DNA of 64,000 bases from Peribacillus acanthi (GTDB taxonomy: Bacteria; Bacillota; Bacilli; Bacillales; DSM-1321), in the NCBI RefSeq assembly GCF_003073175.1, contig NZ_QBBX01000012.1, forward strand, positions 47,839 through 111,838. Direction: 5' to 3'. This document shows positions 1 to 9,317 of this stretch, piece after piece. The notes beneath the pieces were generated by a model. That model was given only the letters and a program-made list of their open reading frames with translations, searched no databases and was not told the origin of the DNA. Position numbers and translations under genes: made by a program. Positions within the stretch are counted from its first letter, which is position 1, and each line of letters opens with the position of its first letter.

Positions 1-812
1 GTAATAAATCCGTGTCTATGCATCAAACTTAATACTAAATCACGACGCTCGGTGGCCGCTTCTATATTTTCGGGTTTTGAAGGATCGTAATGATTCGGAC
101 TCTGGGGCAGTCCAGCTAACATGGCTGCTTGTGACAGAGTCAATTTTTTCAAATCCTTTTCTTCAATCCCATAATAGTTCTTGGCTGCAGCTGCTACCCC
201 GTAGGAACGGTTACCGAGGAAGATTTTATTCAAGTACATCATTAAAATTTCCTGTTTAGAATACTGTTGTTCCAGATGATACGCTAAGTTCCACTCTTGA
301 ACTTTTCTCTTCAATGTTTTTTCTGGTGTTAAAAATGAGTTTTTTATCACTTGTTGTGTTATGGTACTACCTCCCTGAGAACCAAAATCTCCGGTTAGGT
401 TCACAAAAATTGCCTTGGAAGTCCTCTTTATATCGATACCCTCATGTTCATAAAATCGGGAATCCTCCGTTGCTATAAACGCCTGTTCCAACACTTTTGG
501 AACTTGACTATACGTAATTTTTGTTCGCTTTTCCTTCCCATATTCATAGATGAAATTTCCGTTAATATCATAAAATTTAGTAGAAAGAGGATCAACTAGT
601 TTAGAAGAATCTAAATTTGGTGCATCCTTTATCATTGAAGCAAACGCAATGACGCCTGCTCCTAATGATAGAAGTCCTAGCACCAAACAGACCATTATCA
701 CTTTTTTTAACATAGATCCTTTTTTAAAGATTTTTTTACTTCTTTGTTGGTTTCTTTTCATTTTTTCAGCTTGTTTACGTTCCTGACGATATCTATATCT
801 TTCTTCTGACAT
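1..812 (-). CDS. Class A penicillin-binding protein, N-terminal part (cut by window edge)
   Basis: Bifunctional peptidoglycan glycosyltransferase/transpeptidase acting outside the membrane. About 270 codons are present; the gene continues beyond base 1, so the transpeptidase domain is not in the window. The ATG at 812 follows a GGGAGAG ribosome site. Residues 1-35 are a basic cytoplasmic tail, about 36-60 a membrane anchor, and from about 100 the GT51 domain is clear: ATEDSRFYEHEGID carries the catalytic Glu, followed by GGSTITQQ and AGLPQSPNHYDP. Residue for residue it looks closest to PonA-type PBP1 of Bacillus. Partner genes are off-window. A second class A PBP lies at 34.2-37.2 kb, so the two may share wall synthesis. 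The family is certain; the exact orthologue is inferred. Confidence 0.93.
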   Translation of the reverse strand, partial: MSEERYRYRQERKQAEKMKRNQQRSKKIFKKGSMLKKVIMVCLVLGLLSLGAGVIAFASMIKDAPNLDSSKLVDPLSTKFYDINGNFIYEYGKEKRTKITYSQVPKVLEQAFIATEDSRFYEHEGIDIKRTSKAIFVNLTGDFGSQGGSTITQQVIKNSFLTPEKTLKRKVQEWNLAYHLEQQYSKQEILMMYLNKIFLGNRSYGVAAAAKNYYGIEEKDLKKLTLSQAAMLAGLPQSPNHYDPSKPENIEAATERRDLVLSLMHRHGFI

Positions 813-1150
813 TTTCTACTCTCCCGCGTTAAGTCACTCTATGATGATTTTTGTACATACTTATAAACATTCGTTAGAAAGCTTATTTTTGTGAGGGACT
901 TTGACTTAATTTTTCTTATCCAAATTTCCTAATCATGGATTATAAAAAAAAGCTGTCATAACATTTTTTTCTGTTACTAACAAAATTAACAATTTGATCT
1001 TTCAAAGATTTGAAAACTAGACTATCTCCGAATCTTAGTGCGAGGCATAAAAGTCTAGTTGATTTTATTTCTAAAATCGACCACAATGCTTGCTTCTTAA
1101 AGTACAAAAAAAAAAGTAAACCTCAGCTTGAAGTTTACTTTCCCAATGTT
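813..1150. other. Intergenic region with a 9-bp long-range hairpin
   Basis: This 338-base gap separates two leftward genes. It should hold the promoter of the penicillin-binding protein, but I could not pick one with confidence. It contains an inverted repeat, AACTAGACT at 1015-1023 and AGTCTAGTT at 1052-1060, with a 28-base loop and no T-run, and the terminator of the next gene at 1106-1141. Confidence 0.5.
1106..1141 (-). terminator. Intrinsic terminator of the 61-residue gene
   Basis: Read on the minus strand, AAAGTAAAC (1133-1141) pairs with GTTTACTTT (1113-1121) and is followed by a run of T. It starts 10 bases after the stop codon of the small gene. Confidence 0.8.
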
Positions 1151-1336
1151 TTAGCCTTCGAATATATTGGATTCATTTGATTGATTTTGCTGTAATTCTT
1201 GATTTTCTTTGTTTTCCTGGTTAGTAGCATTTTGTTCAGCTACTTCACCACTTGTATAAGATTCAGAAATTTGTTGGATGGTTTCACTTTGTGCTGAATC
1301 ATCATAAATGAATTGAGCGGGTCTTTTCTTTTCCAT
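1151..1336 (-). CDS. Small Glu/Asn/Gln-rich hypothetical protein
   Basis: A 61-residue protein I do not recognise. It starts at an ATG with a strong ribosome site (AGGAGGG, 6-7 bases upstream) and has its own terminator, which argues that it is real. It is very polar and acidic: after a short basic start (MEKKRPAQ) it is dominated by E, Q, N and S, with no Cys, no membrane segment and no signal peptide, and is probably disordered. It stands alone, divergent from the stress-protein gene at 1435. A function cannot be assigned; a spore or stress-linked small protein would fit but is a guess. Confidence 0.6.
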   Translation of the reverse strand: MEKKRPAQFIYDDSAQSETIQQISESYTSGEVAEQNATNQENKENQELQQNQSNESNIFEG

Positions 1337-1434
1337 ATGTATCCCTCCTTCCTCTTTTCTCAGTATTGTTCGTAAATCAGAAACATTTATACAGGGAAGG
1401 ATATTGTATAATAATGTAAAAGGGGGAGATAGTT

Positions 1435-1875
1435 ATGGAATTAAATTATCAAAACATTCTTGTTGCTGTAGATGGATCTCAAGAAGCAGAATGGGCATTT
1501 AAAAAAGCTGTACAGATTTCAAAACGAAATCATGCTTCTATTGTGATCGCTCATGTCATTGATACTCGGAATTTCGTAACATTTGAATCATATGACCAAG
1601 AAGTGGCCCTTCGTTCTGAAGTCTATGCAAAAGAATTGCTAGAAAAGTATGAAACCGAAGCCAAAGCTGAAGGAATTTCTCATGTCACGCTAGCAATTGA
1701 TTACGGCTCTCCAAAAATCAAAATACCGAAAGACCTCTCCAAAAAATATGAAATAGATTTAATCATTTGTGGGGCTACAGGCTTAAATGCGGTCGAACGA
1801 TTCTTTATTGGAAGCGTTTCAGAACACATCACTCGTTATGCTTCTTGTGATACACTAATTGTTCGAACTGTCTAA
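1435..1875 (+). CDS. Universal stress protein, UspA family
   Basis: A cytoplasmic UspA-fold protein of 146 residues, full length for a single-domain member. The N-terminal strand YQNILVAVDGSQEAEWAF is typical, and the nucleotide-binding signature G-x2-G-x9-G-(S/T) is visible as GATGLNAVERFFIGSVSEHI near residues 119-138, so it is likely an ATP-binding type. The start follows AAAGGGGGAG. It is monocistronic with a strong terminator behind it. The exact role is unknown; family members help cells survive starvation or stress. Bacillus homologues include NhaX and YxiE, but I cannot decide between them. Confidence 0.92.
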   Translation: MELNYQNILVAVDGSQEAEWAFKKAVQISKRNHASIVIAHVIDTRNFVTFESYDQEVALRSEVYAKELLEKYETEAKAEGISHVTLAIDYGSPKIKIPKDLSKKYEIDLIICGATGLNAVERFFIGSVSEHITRYASCDTLIVRTV

Positions 1876-1970
1876 TATAACCACATGGTATAAAATTGCT
1901 CTAGTTCATTAAAATGTGAAATATTTGCACCGTGCTTTTTAAAATTGATCACCCTTAAGAGAACTACAAC

Positions 1971-2015
1971 AAAAAAAGTCGGACTCCTAAACATTGTTCA
2001 GGATCCGACTTTTTT
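1971..2015. terminator. Bidirectional terminator between uspA-type gene and yoaT
   Basis: AAAAAAGTCGGA (1972-1983) pairs with TCCGACTTTTTT (2004-2015). Runs of A and T on both sides make it usable for the rightward stress gene and the leftward yoaS-yozG-yoaT operon. Confidence 0.85.
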
Positions 2016-2032
2016 ACATAAAGTTCTTACAG

Positions 2033-2818
2033 TTATAAATATTGACTAGTATTTACTCTAGTGGTTCCCTTTACCTGCTTTAACGTCGCTACAATAAGAA
2101 AGCTAACAATCACTAATAAGAGCCAAGAGCTCACCTTTCCTAAATGAACGAGACTCCATGTATCAATTTGGTTTGGATATTCCCAAGCTCCAAAGAACGT
2201 AGCGATATTCTCAGCTATCCATATAAAAAATCCGATGAGCATAAAAGAAAGTGCGAGTGGCATACGATAACGAGTTCCATTAACCTCGTACGTGACCCAT
2301 GATTGCCAAAAAACGATCATTACTAGTCCAGATAGCCACCAACGAATGTCTATCCAATAATGATGGGTGAAAAAATTCAAATATATCGCAGCAGCCAGAG
2401 GTACAACTACCAAAAGCGATGGCCATCTAACTAGTTCAACCTTTAGCCTTCTCCACGCTTGGCAAAGATAACTCGCTACACTTGCGTACATGAATCCGCT
2501 ATACAAAGGCACACCAAAAACTTTAAAGTATCCTTCCTCTGGATAAGACCAGGAGCCCATATGTACCTTATAAAGCTCAAGGGCAAGTCCTATAAGGTGG
2601 AACAGTGTAATTACCTTTAGTTCATCCCTTGTTTCAAGTCCAGAACGAACCATCCACCATTGCATCAAAAGGCAGATAATCAGCAGCCAGTCATACCGCG
2701 CTAAGAATGGAAGTGGCATAATTTGTGTAAAAGCCAAAGAGGAAAAAATTACGACAGGAAATAAACATGATAGGGCCTGCTCCCACCCAAAACGAACGAG
2801 CTGTTTTATCGCTATCAT
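2033..2818 (-). CDS. yoaT: DUF817 integral membrane protein (YoaT-like)
   Basis: A 261-residue polytopic membrane protein with about eight hydrophobic segments. The stretch WSYPEEGYFKVFGVPLYSGF followed by MYASVASYLCQAW is what I know from the DUF817 family, of which B. subtilis YoaT is a member. The ATG follows TAGGAGGCAG. It is the last gene of a three-gene leftward operon with a DUF2975 protein and an HTH regulator, the same set as yoaS-yozG-yoaT. No enzymatic motif is visible and the substrate or role is unknown. Family assignment is fairly sure; function is not. Confidence 0.85.
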   Translation of the reverse strand: MIAIKQLVRFGWEQALSCLFPVVIFSSLAFTQIMPLPFLARYDWLLIICLLMQWWMVRSGLETRDELKVITLFHLIGLALELYKVHMGSWSYPEEGYFKVFGVPLYSGFMYASVASYLCQAWRRLKVELVRWPSLLVVVPLAAAIYLNFFTHHYWIDIRWWLSGLVMIVFWQSWVTYEVNGTRYRMPLALSFMLIGFFIWIAENIATFFGAWEYPNQIDTWSLVHLGKVSSWLLLVIVSFLIVATLKQVKGTTRVNTSQYL

Positions 2819-2863
2819 AATTTCTGCCTCCTATGGTTTTTTCTGAATTTAAGTAAATCTTGT

Positions 2864-3079
2864 CTATACGTTCTCATCACTTCGGTATTCTAAAATATCT
2901 CCTGGTTGACATTCTAATGCTTTGCAAATTGCCTCTAAAGTTGAAAGCCTAATCGCTTTTGCCTTTCCATTTTTCAATATAGAAAGGTTAGCCATAGTAA
3001 TTCCAACCCTCTCCGAAAGTTCTGTTACGCTCATCTTCCTTTTAGCCAGCATCACATCAATATTGATAATAATTGCCAT
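2864..3079 (-). CDS. yozG: Small XRE-family HTH regulator (YozG-like)
   Basis: A 71-residue DNA-binding protein that is essentially one Cro/C1-type helix-turn-helix (core MSVTELSERVGITMANLSIL). This compact type usually ends with a conserved LECQPGDILEY segment, seen here. I place the start at the ATG at 3079 rather than the upstream GTG at 3088, because GAGGTG at 3086-3091 then sits 6 bases upstream. That ribosome site overlaps the stop codon of the DUF2975 gene, so translation is probably coupled. It may regulate its own operon; no operator could be identified. Confidence 0.88.
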   Translation of the reverse strand: MAIIINIDVMLAKRKMSVTELSERVGITMANLSILKNGKAKAIRLSTLEAICKALECQPGDILEYRSDENV

Positions 3080-3089
3080 TATTTTCACC

Positions 3090-3569
3090 TCAGACCGTTA
3101 AATCATTTTCTGATTTAATATCGATAGCATTTTTTAATAGCTTTTGAAGGACAGCAGCAAAGACAGAGATCACTATGCATCCAAAAATAATGACCATTCC
3201 GATTAGTATAATACCTGGAGCATCATCTACCTCTGCCATAAGATATAAAAGTGGCATAAATAACACATATAAGGCACTGATGGTGATGGCACAGTATTTG
3301 ATTTTCTTCAAGGCTGCTACAGATAATTCCGAAAATGCCTCGTTCTTGTCAATATAGCTTAAAAGTTTTAGAGTCTGATACAACGCTACAAAAAATACAA
3401 TCGCTGTCACATACAACCCAATTAAAAAGGGATATTGCAAAAAATCTAACTTTGGATTTAACTCTGCAAAAAATTCAGCTATCACTGGTAACACAAATAT
3501 GCACAAAGCAAGGACAGGAAGTACCATAAGTACGACAACGCACTTTAAAAAGAATGTTTCTCGTTTCAA
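3090..3569 (-). CDS. yoaS: DUF2975 membrane protein (YoaS-like)
   Basis: A protein of about 159 residues with four hydrophobic segments, matching the DUF2975 family, which is regularly encoded just before a YozG-type HTH regulator. The reading frame also has a GTG at 3578, but GGGGTG lies 6 bases before a TTG at 3569, giving a start MKRETFF; I prefer the TTG. The TGA stop overlaps the next gene's ribosome site. The tight pairing suggests the membrane protein and the regulator act together, perhaps as a signal-responsive pair, but this is inferred from context only. Confidence 0.82.
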   Translation of the reverse strand: MKRETFFLKCVVVLMVLPVLALCIFVLPVIAEFFAELNPKLDFLQYPFLIGLYVTAIVFFVALYQTLKLLSYIDKNEAFSELSVAALKKIKYCAITISALYVLFMPLLYLMAEVDDAPGIILIGMVIIFGCIVISVFAAVLQKLLKNAIDIKSENDLTV

Positions 3570-3797
3570 AAAAAGCACCCCACTTTATTATTTCCAATTT
3601 TACTTTAACAGTAATTTTATTGTTTTACAATAAATTATTATCTTTTTGAATTTTATTCTTATCGTTTTTTAAATATACATTTAATTTAAGATTACTGTCG
3701 TCAGGTCTTAGAGTTGTAACTGAGACCTCATTTCTAAAATTGCAAACATTTGTCCCCTTCTCTCTGCTACCAATGTATACATTCCTAAAGTGAAAAA

Positions 3798-3847
3798 AAT
3801 AGGGAAGGATTCGCAAGTTCAATTTGAATTACGAATCCTTCCCTATT
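3798..3847 (-). terminator. Strong terminator of argGH
   Basis: A 16-bp perfect stem (3798-3813 with 3832-3847; arm AATAGGGAAGGATTCG), starting 3 bases after the argH stop and followed by a run of T on the minus strand. Confidence 0.9.
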
Positions 3848-3850
3848 AAC

Positions 3851-5224
3851 TTATTTTACTAATTTCTTCGCTTTTTCAATCGCAATTTGCACTTGTACAA
3901 AACCCGTTCCACCAGCACTGTTCCGTCGATTAACCGCATTGTATGGTTGAAGAGCGTCATAAATATCTCCTTCAAACAACTCCGAAGCCAGCTTGTATTC
4001 CATCATGTCCAAATCTGCTAAATAACAGCCCTTTTGAATGCATGTCAATACGAGTTTTCCAACCACTTCATGAGCTTCCCTAAAAGGCATTCCCTTATTA
4101 GCGAGATAATCAGCAAGCTCAGTAGCATTAGAGAAATCTGATTTTGTAGCATTCTCCATGACAGATGTATTTACTTTCATTGTAGCAATCATTCCCGTAA
4201 AAATCTTCAATGAACCGATTACCGTCTTAACGGTATCAAACATTCCTTCTTTATCTTCTTGCAGATCTTTATTGTAGGCAAGTGGTAAGCCTTTTAAGAC
4301 TGTTAGCAATCCAAAAAGATTCCCATATACACGTCCAGTTTTACCTCGAATCAGTTCAGCCATGTCTGGATTTTTCTTTTGTGGCATGATACTAGATCCC
4401 GTCGAGAAAGCATCATCCAATTCTATAAATTGGAATTCCTGACTGGACCAAAGAATGATTTCCTCGCTTAATCGTGAAAGGTGCATGAACAGAATGGAAG
4501 AATGACTTAAGAATTCTAAAATAAAATCACGATCACTTACTGCATCTAAACTATTTTCATAGATTCCATCGAATCCCAATAATTTAGCAGAATATTCACG
4601 ATCAATAGGAAAAGTAGTACCTGCCAAAGCACCAGCCCCAAGAGGAGAAATATTGATCCGTTTTAAGCATTCAGTAAATCGCTGTTTATCACGCTCTAAC
4701 ATCCAAAAATAAGCCATGAGATGATGAGCAAAAGAAATAGGCTGAGCCCGTTGTAAATGAGTATATCCTGGAACAATGGTTTCAATATGTTGCTCAGCTT
4801 GCTCGATAAGTGCAATTTGCAACTCTTTTATTAACTCAATCACATTTAAAGTCTGATTCTTTAAGTATAGATGCATGTCAGTAGCCACTTGATCATTTCG
4901 ACTTCTTCCTGTATGAAGTTTCCCTCCTACAGGACCAACATCCTCTATTAAATAGCTCTCCAAATTCAAATGGATATCTTCCATTTTGATTGAATATTGT
5001 AGCTCACCTAACTCCGCTTTCTGTTGTAAGTTCTCTAATCCTACCTTAATTTTTTCAACATCAACTTGTGGTAAGATTCCGCATTTACCAAGCATCGTAA
5101 CGTGGGCGATGCTTCCCTGGATGTCTTCCATGACAAGCTCCTGATCAAATGAAATGGAAGCTCCGAATTCATCTACCCATTGCTCTGCCGATTTCGTAAA
5201 TCTTCCACCCCATAACTTTTTCAC
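3851..5224 (-). CDS. argH: Argininosuccinate lyase
   Basis: Last step of arginine synthesis: splits argininosuccinate into arginine and fumarate in the cytoplasm. The 457 residues are the usual length. The fumarase/aspartase-superfamily signature [12 protein letters not shown] is intact near residues 277-288, as are the N-terminal KLWGGRF motif and the [12 protein letters not shown] loop. The start is a GTG at 5224 that overlaps the argG stop by four bases (GTGA), so argG and argH are translationally coupled. Regulation is expected through AhrC/ArgR at boxes upstream of argG. Confidence 0.97.
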   Translation of the reverse strand: MKKLWGGRFTKSAEQWVDEFGASISFDQELVMEDIQGSIAHVTMLGKCGILPQVDVEKIKVGLENLQQKAELGELQYSIKMEDIHLNLESYLIEDVGPVGGKLHTGRSRNDQVATDMHLYLKNQTLNVIELIKELQIALIEQAEQHIETIVPGYTHLQRAQPISFAHHLMAYFWMLERDKQRFTECLKRINISPLGAGALAGTTFPIDREYSAKLLGFDGIYENSLDAVSDRDFILEFLSHSSILFMHLSRLSEEIILWSSQEFQFIELDDAFSTGSSIMPQKKNPDMAELIRGKTGRVYGNLFGLLTVLKGLPLAYNKDLQEDKEGMFDTVKTVIGSLKIFTGMIATMKVNTSVMENATKSDFSNATELADYLANKGMPFREAHEVVGKLVLTCIQKGCYLADLDMMEYKLASELFEGDIYDALQPYNAVNRRNSAGGTGFVQVQIAIEKAKKLVK

Positions 5225-6429
5225 ACGCCCACCTTCTTTTTACTATTTACAATACTATTCACTTTTGTAGGAAGTCCCCATAATGAAATGAAGCCTACAG
5301 CCGCTGTATGATCGAACTCATCATCAGATGTATAAGTTGCTAACTTTTCATCATATAGAGAATTTTCCGATTTACGCCCTTCAATGATTGCATGACCTTT
5401 GAATAATTTTACTCGTACAGTTCCATTAACTGTTTTTTGTGTTTCTTTCAAAAAGGCTAGTAAAGCATCTTTCAAAGGTGAGAACCATAACCCTTCATAG
5501 ATTAACTCTGTAAGTTTTTTCTCGATATTTGGCTTGAAATGTGCAACTTCTTTTACTAGAGTGATATCTTCTAATTCTTTATGCGCTTTAATTAATGTAA
5601 TAGCACCAGGGCACTCATATACTTCACGTGATTTTATACCAACCAAACGATTTTCAACATGGTCAATACGTCCAACGCCATGTTTTCCCGCGAGCTTATT
5701 CAATTCTAAGATTAAATCAGATAATGGATAAGAAACGCCGTTCAATGCTACCGGAACCCCTTGGACGAAATCTATTTCAACTAAATCAGGCTTATCTGGC
5801 GTTACCTCCAGCCCAACAGTCAGTTCGTAAGCTTCTTCTGGTGGGGCAGCCCAAGGATCTTCTAAAATTCCACATTCATTACTTCTTCCCCAAAGATTTT
5901 GATCAATAGAGAAAGGGCTATCTAGATTAATAGGGATTGGAATATCTTTTTCTAATGCATATTGGATTTCTTCTTCACGTGACCAGCTCCATTCACGCAC
6001 AGGAGCTACCACTTTCAAATTAGGATTTAATGCTTGAATGGAAACCTCAAAACGAACTTGGTCATTTCCTTTACCTGTACATCCATGAGCTACCGCCACA
6101 GCACCTTCTAGCTCTGCAATTTCAACTAGTTTTTTTGCAATTAATGGACGTGATAATGCTGATACTAATGGATATTTCCCTTCATATAGGGTATGAGCTT
6201 GCATGGCAACAAGAGCAAACTCTTGAGCAAATTCCTCTTTTGCATCAATTACATAGGACTTACTGGCACCAACCATTAACGCCTTATTTTTGATGAACTC
6301 TAAGTCTTTTCCTTCCCCTACATCTAAACAACACGCAATAACCTCATAACCTTGTTCTTGCAACCATTTTATCGCAACGGAAGTATCTAACCCACCTGAA
6401 TAAGCTAAAACAATCTTTCCTTGTGCCAT
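5221..6429 (-). CDS. argG: Argininosuccinate synthase
   Basis: Condenses citrulline and aspartate with ATP to argininosuccinate; cytoplasmic. It has the PP-loop [16 protein letters not shown] at the N-terminus, ACCLDVGEG, the [15 protein letters not shown] segment and [10 protein letters not shown], and is 402 residues from the chosen start. The frame extends 12 codons upstream, but the ATG at 6429 ([10 protein letters not shown]) has GGGAGG at proper spacing and the extension would run through the candidate ARG boxes. It is the first gene of argGH; B. subtilis has the same pair. Confidence 0.97.
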   Translation of the reverse strand: MAQGKIVLAYSGGLDTSVAIKWLQEQGYEVIACCLDVGEGKDLEFIKNKALMVGASKSYVIDAKEEFAQEFALVAMQAHTLYEGKYPLVSALSRPLIAKKLVEIAELEGAVAVAHGCTGKGNDQVRFEVSIQALNPNLKVVAPVREWSWSREEEIQYALEKDIPIPINLDSPFSIDQNLWGRSNECGILEDPWAAPPEEAYELTVGLEVTPDKPDLVEIDFVQGVPVALNGVSYPLSDLILELNKLAGKHGVGRIDHVENRLVGIKSREVYECPGAITLIKAHKELEDITLVKEVAHFKPNIEKKLTELIYEGLWFSPLKDALLAFLKETQKTVNGTVRVKLFKGHAIIEGRKSENSLYDEKLATYTSDDEFDHTAAVGFISLWGLPTKVNSIVNSKKKVGV

Positions 6430-6450
6430 TAATATTTCCTCCCTATTTAT

Positions 6451-6490
6451 AGAATAAAAATTCATATCTTTTTATATTTATTCATTTATG
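6451..6490 (-). promoter_or_regulatory. Two candidate ARG boxes upstream of argG
   Basis: On the minus strand TATGAATTTTTATTCT (6451-6466) and ATGAATAAATATA (6473-6490) resemble the AhrC/ArgR operator half-sites, whose consensus in B. subtilis is close to CATGAATAAAAATTCAAG. They sit 22-61 bases upstream of the argG start with an inter-box distance of about two helical turns. This is a match by eye in AT-rich DNA. Confidence 0.5.
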
Positions 6491-6630
6491 TGTTTAAATT
6501 TATCAGCTTTATCTCATAAAATCAAGAACATTTGTGTAGAAAATTAAGAGTTTTAATATTCAGTAAATTATTCCGTTTTCAATATTTGTAGTACAATAAT
6601 GAATAATCGGTACGCTAGGAGGTAGCAAAC

Positions 6631-6945
6631 ATGATGGGATTTTTTATCTATGATGAGCGACTTGGCATTAATATTCCTGATTTACAGCGTAACTGGGATG
6701 ACATACATGTTGATGAACAACAGATTTTGCTTTTACAATGGGAGAAAATCAGAGGAAGTATTCCAGATCGCATAAAAGAACTTGAAAGAATCATTGATAA
6801 TATGCAGATGCAACTTTCATCTGAAAATGACTTTGAAATTTCGTGTCGACTAAATACAGAAATTGCCCAGCATGCATCCATTATTAATGATTTATGGTTG
6901 TGGTATCGGGCAAATCAAGGTGTTTCACAGAGGTCGCATTTATAA
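6631..6945 (+). CDS. Conserved-looking hypothetical protein with helical core
   Basis: A 104-residue cytoplasmic protein I do not recognise. The start is well supported by TAGGAGGT seven bases upstream, and it has a dedicated terminator. The first third is Asp/Ile-rich (FFIYDERLGINIPDLQRNW). Residues about 40-90 look like two amphipathic helices with a heptad-like pattern, and an aromatic cluster (LWLWYRA) follows. There is no signal peptide, Cys pair or known motif. It lies alone between argG and the EcsC-family gene. I cannot assign a function. Confidence 0.75.
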   Translation: MMGFFIYDERLGINIPDLQRNWDDIHVDEQQILLLQWEKIRGSIPDRIKELERIIDNMQMQLSSENDFEISCRLNTEIAQHASIINDLWLWYRANQGVSQRSHL

Positions 6946-6952
6946 AAACACA

Positions 6953-6982
6953 AAAAACTCGTCTGGATTTTGACGAGTTTTT
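6953..6982 (+). terminator. Terminator of the 104-residue gene
   Basis: AAAAACTCGTC (6953-6963) pairs with GACGAGTTTTT (6972-6982), 8 bases after the stop codon. Confidence 0.85.
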
Positions 6983-7044
6983 GTGGGGTATCAAGGTATC
7001 ACAATCTTTAAAATCATAAAGTTTACAGACTTTAGAGCATTCTT

Positions 7045-7875
7045 TTAATCCTTTTTTCCATTCAAAAATCTGTACTTATAAAAATTATGGGCAAACTCAC
7101 TTACCCTTCTTGTTATTTGATAATTGCTTCCTGCACCAATCGCCATGCTTATGAGAGGTAACCCTTGAAATTTTTTCTTCTTTAATGCAGAGATAGCCAT
7201 GACTTTTAGTATTTGCTTCATTGGCTGTTCAAGCCACGATATATTAGTCATTTCTTCTTTGCCTTTATAAAAATATTCATCTTCGTTATTCCTGATATCT
7301 TCCATTAATTCTTCCCAACTGTACTTTTGCAGTCGTTTAGGCAAAGTACCAGCATGAAAAACCTTTAATGAGAGCATCATTTCAAATGGTGTGTTAACTT
7401 CAAAACCATAGCTCATGGCAATCAACTGAACCATGCGTAGATTGATAACAGTCATTGCTGGCAAATCAGAGCCTAACAATACCGTACCCCCCATTCCACT
7501 CAATCCCCCTTGTGAAAAAGAGTATAGACGATGCTTGGCAATTTGTTGTTCAGCAATAAATGTTAACTTATCTATTGAAAGATAATGAAGATCAGAAATT
7601 GAGTCAACATCTTCATGGAATACTCTTGCAGATGAAAGAATCCTTTCCCGAGCGTCTTGCTGGAATTGAGAGTTTTGAACTAGGGCGTGCAAATGAAATA
7701 ACCAAGTATCCATTTTAGAGAAAAACTGACGTTGTATGTCTTCTGATAGAAGGGAAAAACTAGCTTCCAGCCCTTTATCGTACAGTAGCTGAAAATCGGA
7801 AGGTTCATAATGATGCAGTTGTTCTTCCCATTTTTGTATCTCTATCCAAGCTTCTTCCTCACGTTTATTCCACAC
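7045..7875 (-). CDS. EcsC family protein
   Basis: A 276-residue protein of the EcsC family, whose B. subtilis namesake is encoded with the EcsAB ABC transporter but has no defined activity. The glycine-rich hydrophobic segment GGLSGMGGTVLLGSDLPAMT and the following INLRMVQLIAMSYGF are characteristic. I choose the GTG at 7875: AAGGGGGA lies 7 bases before it, whereas the upstream ATG at 7893 has no good site, and the beginning of the longer frame contains a promoter-like TATACT. It stands alone, not next to ecsAB. The role is unknown; some EcsC-domain proteins associate with membranes. Confidence 0.85.
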   Translation of the reverse strand: MWNKREEEAWIEIQKWEEQLHHYEPSDFQLLYDKGLEASFSLLSEDIQRQFFSKMDTWLFHLHALVQNSQFQQDARERILSSARVFHEDVDSISDLHYLSIDKLTFIAEQQIAKHRLYSFSQGGLSGMGGTVLLGSDLPAMTVINLRMVQLIAMSYGFEVNTPFEMMLSLKVFHAGTLPKRLQKYSWEELMEDIRNNEDEYFYKGKEEMTNISWLEQPMKQILKVMAISALKKKKFQGLPLISMAIGAGSNYQITRRVSEFAHNFYKYRFLNGKKD

Positions 7876-7952
7876 ACCAACATCCCCCTTCATTATCCAT
7901 ACATTTCCTTTTATGTTATCTATAGTATAACACAGCATAAAAATTAATAAAA

Positions 7953-7988
7953 AAGGGCTAACCCAAGAAAAAACTCAGGTTAACCCTT
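7953..7988 (-). terminator. Terminator of ackA
   Basis: On the minus-strand RNA a 15-bp stem with G-U pairs forms around a six-U loop (AAGGGUUAACCUGAG with CUUGGGUUAGCCCUU). The G-U pairs become mismatches on the other strand, so it works leftward only. Confidence 0.8.
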
Positions 7989-8002
7989 ATATTTTATAAA
8001 AA

Positions 8003-9190
8003 TTATTTAGTTAATCTCTGAACGTCACGAGCAATCATGACCTCTTCGTTTGTCGGAATGACCATGACTTTAACTGGAGAATGTGGATAACTAATAAATG
8101 CTTCCTCTCCTCTAGTTTTATTCAATGCTGGATCCCAATACACTCCCATGAATTCAAGTCCTCTTAAAACTTTTGCACGAATGATATCGCTATTTTCACC
8201 AATCCCAGCTGTGAAAATGATAGCGTCTACCCCACTCATACGTGAAGCATAAGAACCAATATATTTATGAATTCTATTTGCAAAAACTTCTAACGCAAGC
8301 TCTGCACGTTCATTTTTTTGTTCTGCTTGAATTTCAATGTCACGAAGGTCACTAGAGAATCCGGATACTCCTAGCATACCGCTCTTTTTATTCAATACAT
8401 CCAGTACTTCATCTGCATTTTTCCCTGTCTTTTCCATGATGTATGGAATTAAGGCAGGGTCAATGTTTCCAGATCTTGTACCCATAGTTACTCCTGCTAA
8501 AGGAGTGAAGCCCATAGAAGTATCAATTGATTTACCAGCTTCAATTGCAGCAATACTTGCACCATTACCTAAATGACATGAAATTAAACGAAGTTGCTCT
8601 ACTGGTCTTCCTAACATTTCTGCCGCTCTCTCGGAAACATATTTGTGAGAAGTTCCATGAAAACCATATTTTCGGATGCCAAAGTCTTTATAGTATTCAT
8701 ATGGTAAGCTATACAAATAAGAGCTCTCAGGCATAGTTTGATGGAAAGCTGTATCAAAGACAGCAACGGAAGGCACGTCTTTTAAAATCTGTTGAAAAGC
8801 TTTAATTCCTGTAATGTTAGCAGGGTTATGCAGTGGTGCAAGATCAGAGAGTTCTTCGATTTGCTTCAAAACTTCCTCTGTAATCATTACAGAGTCATTG
8901 AATACCTCGCCACCATGAACCACACGATGTCCTACCCCTTCAATTTCATCGAAAGATTGGATAATATCATGTTTGATTAATTTATCTAGTAGCATTTTTA
9001 CCGCTACATCATGATTCGGAATATCTGTAATTTCTTTTACTTTCTCATCTTTTACAGTAATTGTGAAAACTGAATCATTTAATCCAATTCTTTCAACTAA
9101 TCCTTTTGTGATGACCTTCTCGCTCGGCATTTCAAATAGCTGGAACTTTAATGAAGAGCTTCCTGCATTGATAGCAATAATCTTTGACAT
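8003..9190 (-). CDS. ackA: Acetate kinase
   Basis: Converts acetyl phosphate and ADP to acetate and ATP in overflow metabolism; cytoplasmic, ASKHA fold. At 395 residues it is full length. The two signatures are visible: [13 protein letters not shown] at the N-terminus and [20 protein letters not shown] around residues 226-245; the catalytic-site segments [13 protein letters not shown] and KYGFHGTSH are intact. The ATG follows AAAGGAG. It lies downstream of ytxK as in B. subtilis, with its own upstream region that includes a cre-like site, consistent with activation by CcpA. Confidence 0.98.
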   Translation of the reverse strand: MSKIIAINAGSSSLKFQLFEMPSEKVITKGLVERIGLNDSVFTITVKDEKVKEITDIPNHDVAVKMLLDKLIKHDIIQSFDEIEGVGHRVVHGGEVFNDSVMITEEVLKQIEELSDLAPLHNPANITGIKAFQQILKDVPSVAVFDTAFHQTMPESSYLYSLPYEYYKDFGIRKYGFHGTSHKYVSERAAEMLGRPVEQLRLISCHLGNGASIAAIEAGKSIDTSMGFTPLAGVTMGTRSGNIDPALIPYIMEKTGKNADEVLDVLNKKSGMLGVSGFSSDLRDIEIQAEQKNERAELALEVFANRIHKYIGSYASRMSGVDAIIFTAGIGENSDIIRAKVLRGLEFMGVYWDPALNKTRGEEAFISYPHSPVKVMVIPTNEEVMIARDVQRLTK

Positions 9191-9317
9191 CGTTTACGCT
9201 CCTTTATATATCGCTTACTGGAATATCTTATAATTTTATAGTCGTCGTTTTATTATCATTACTTACATTTCCCCATTTAATCATTGTGTAACATGCTTTT
9301 CAAGAAGGAAGTAAAAT

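Noticed and set aside
3625-3822. A 65-codon leftward open frame downstream of argH
   Set aside because: It starts inside the argH terminator stem, has no ribosome site and no recognisable sequence; judged a chance frame in AT-rich DNA.
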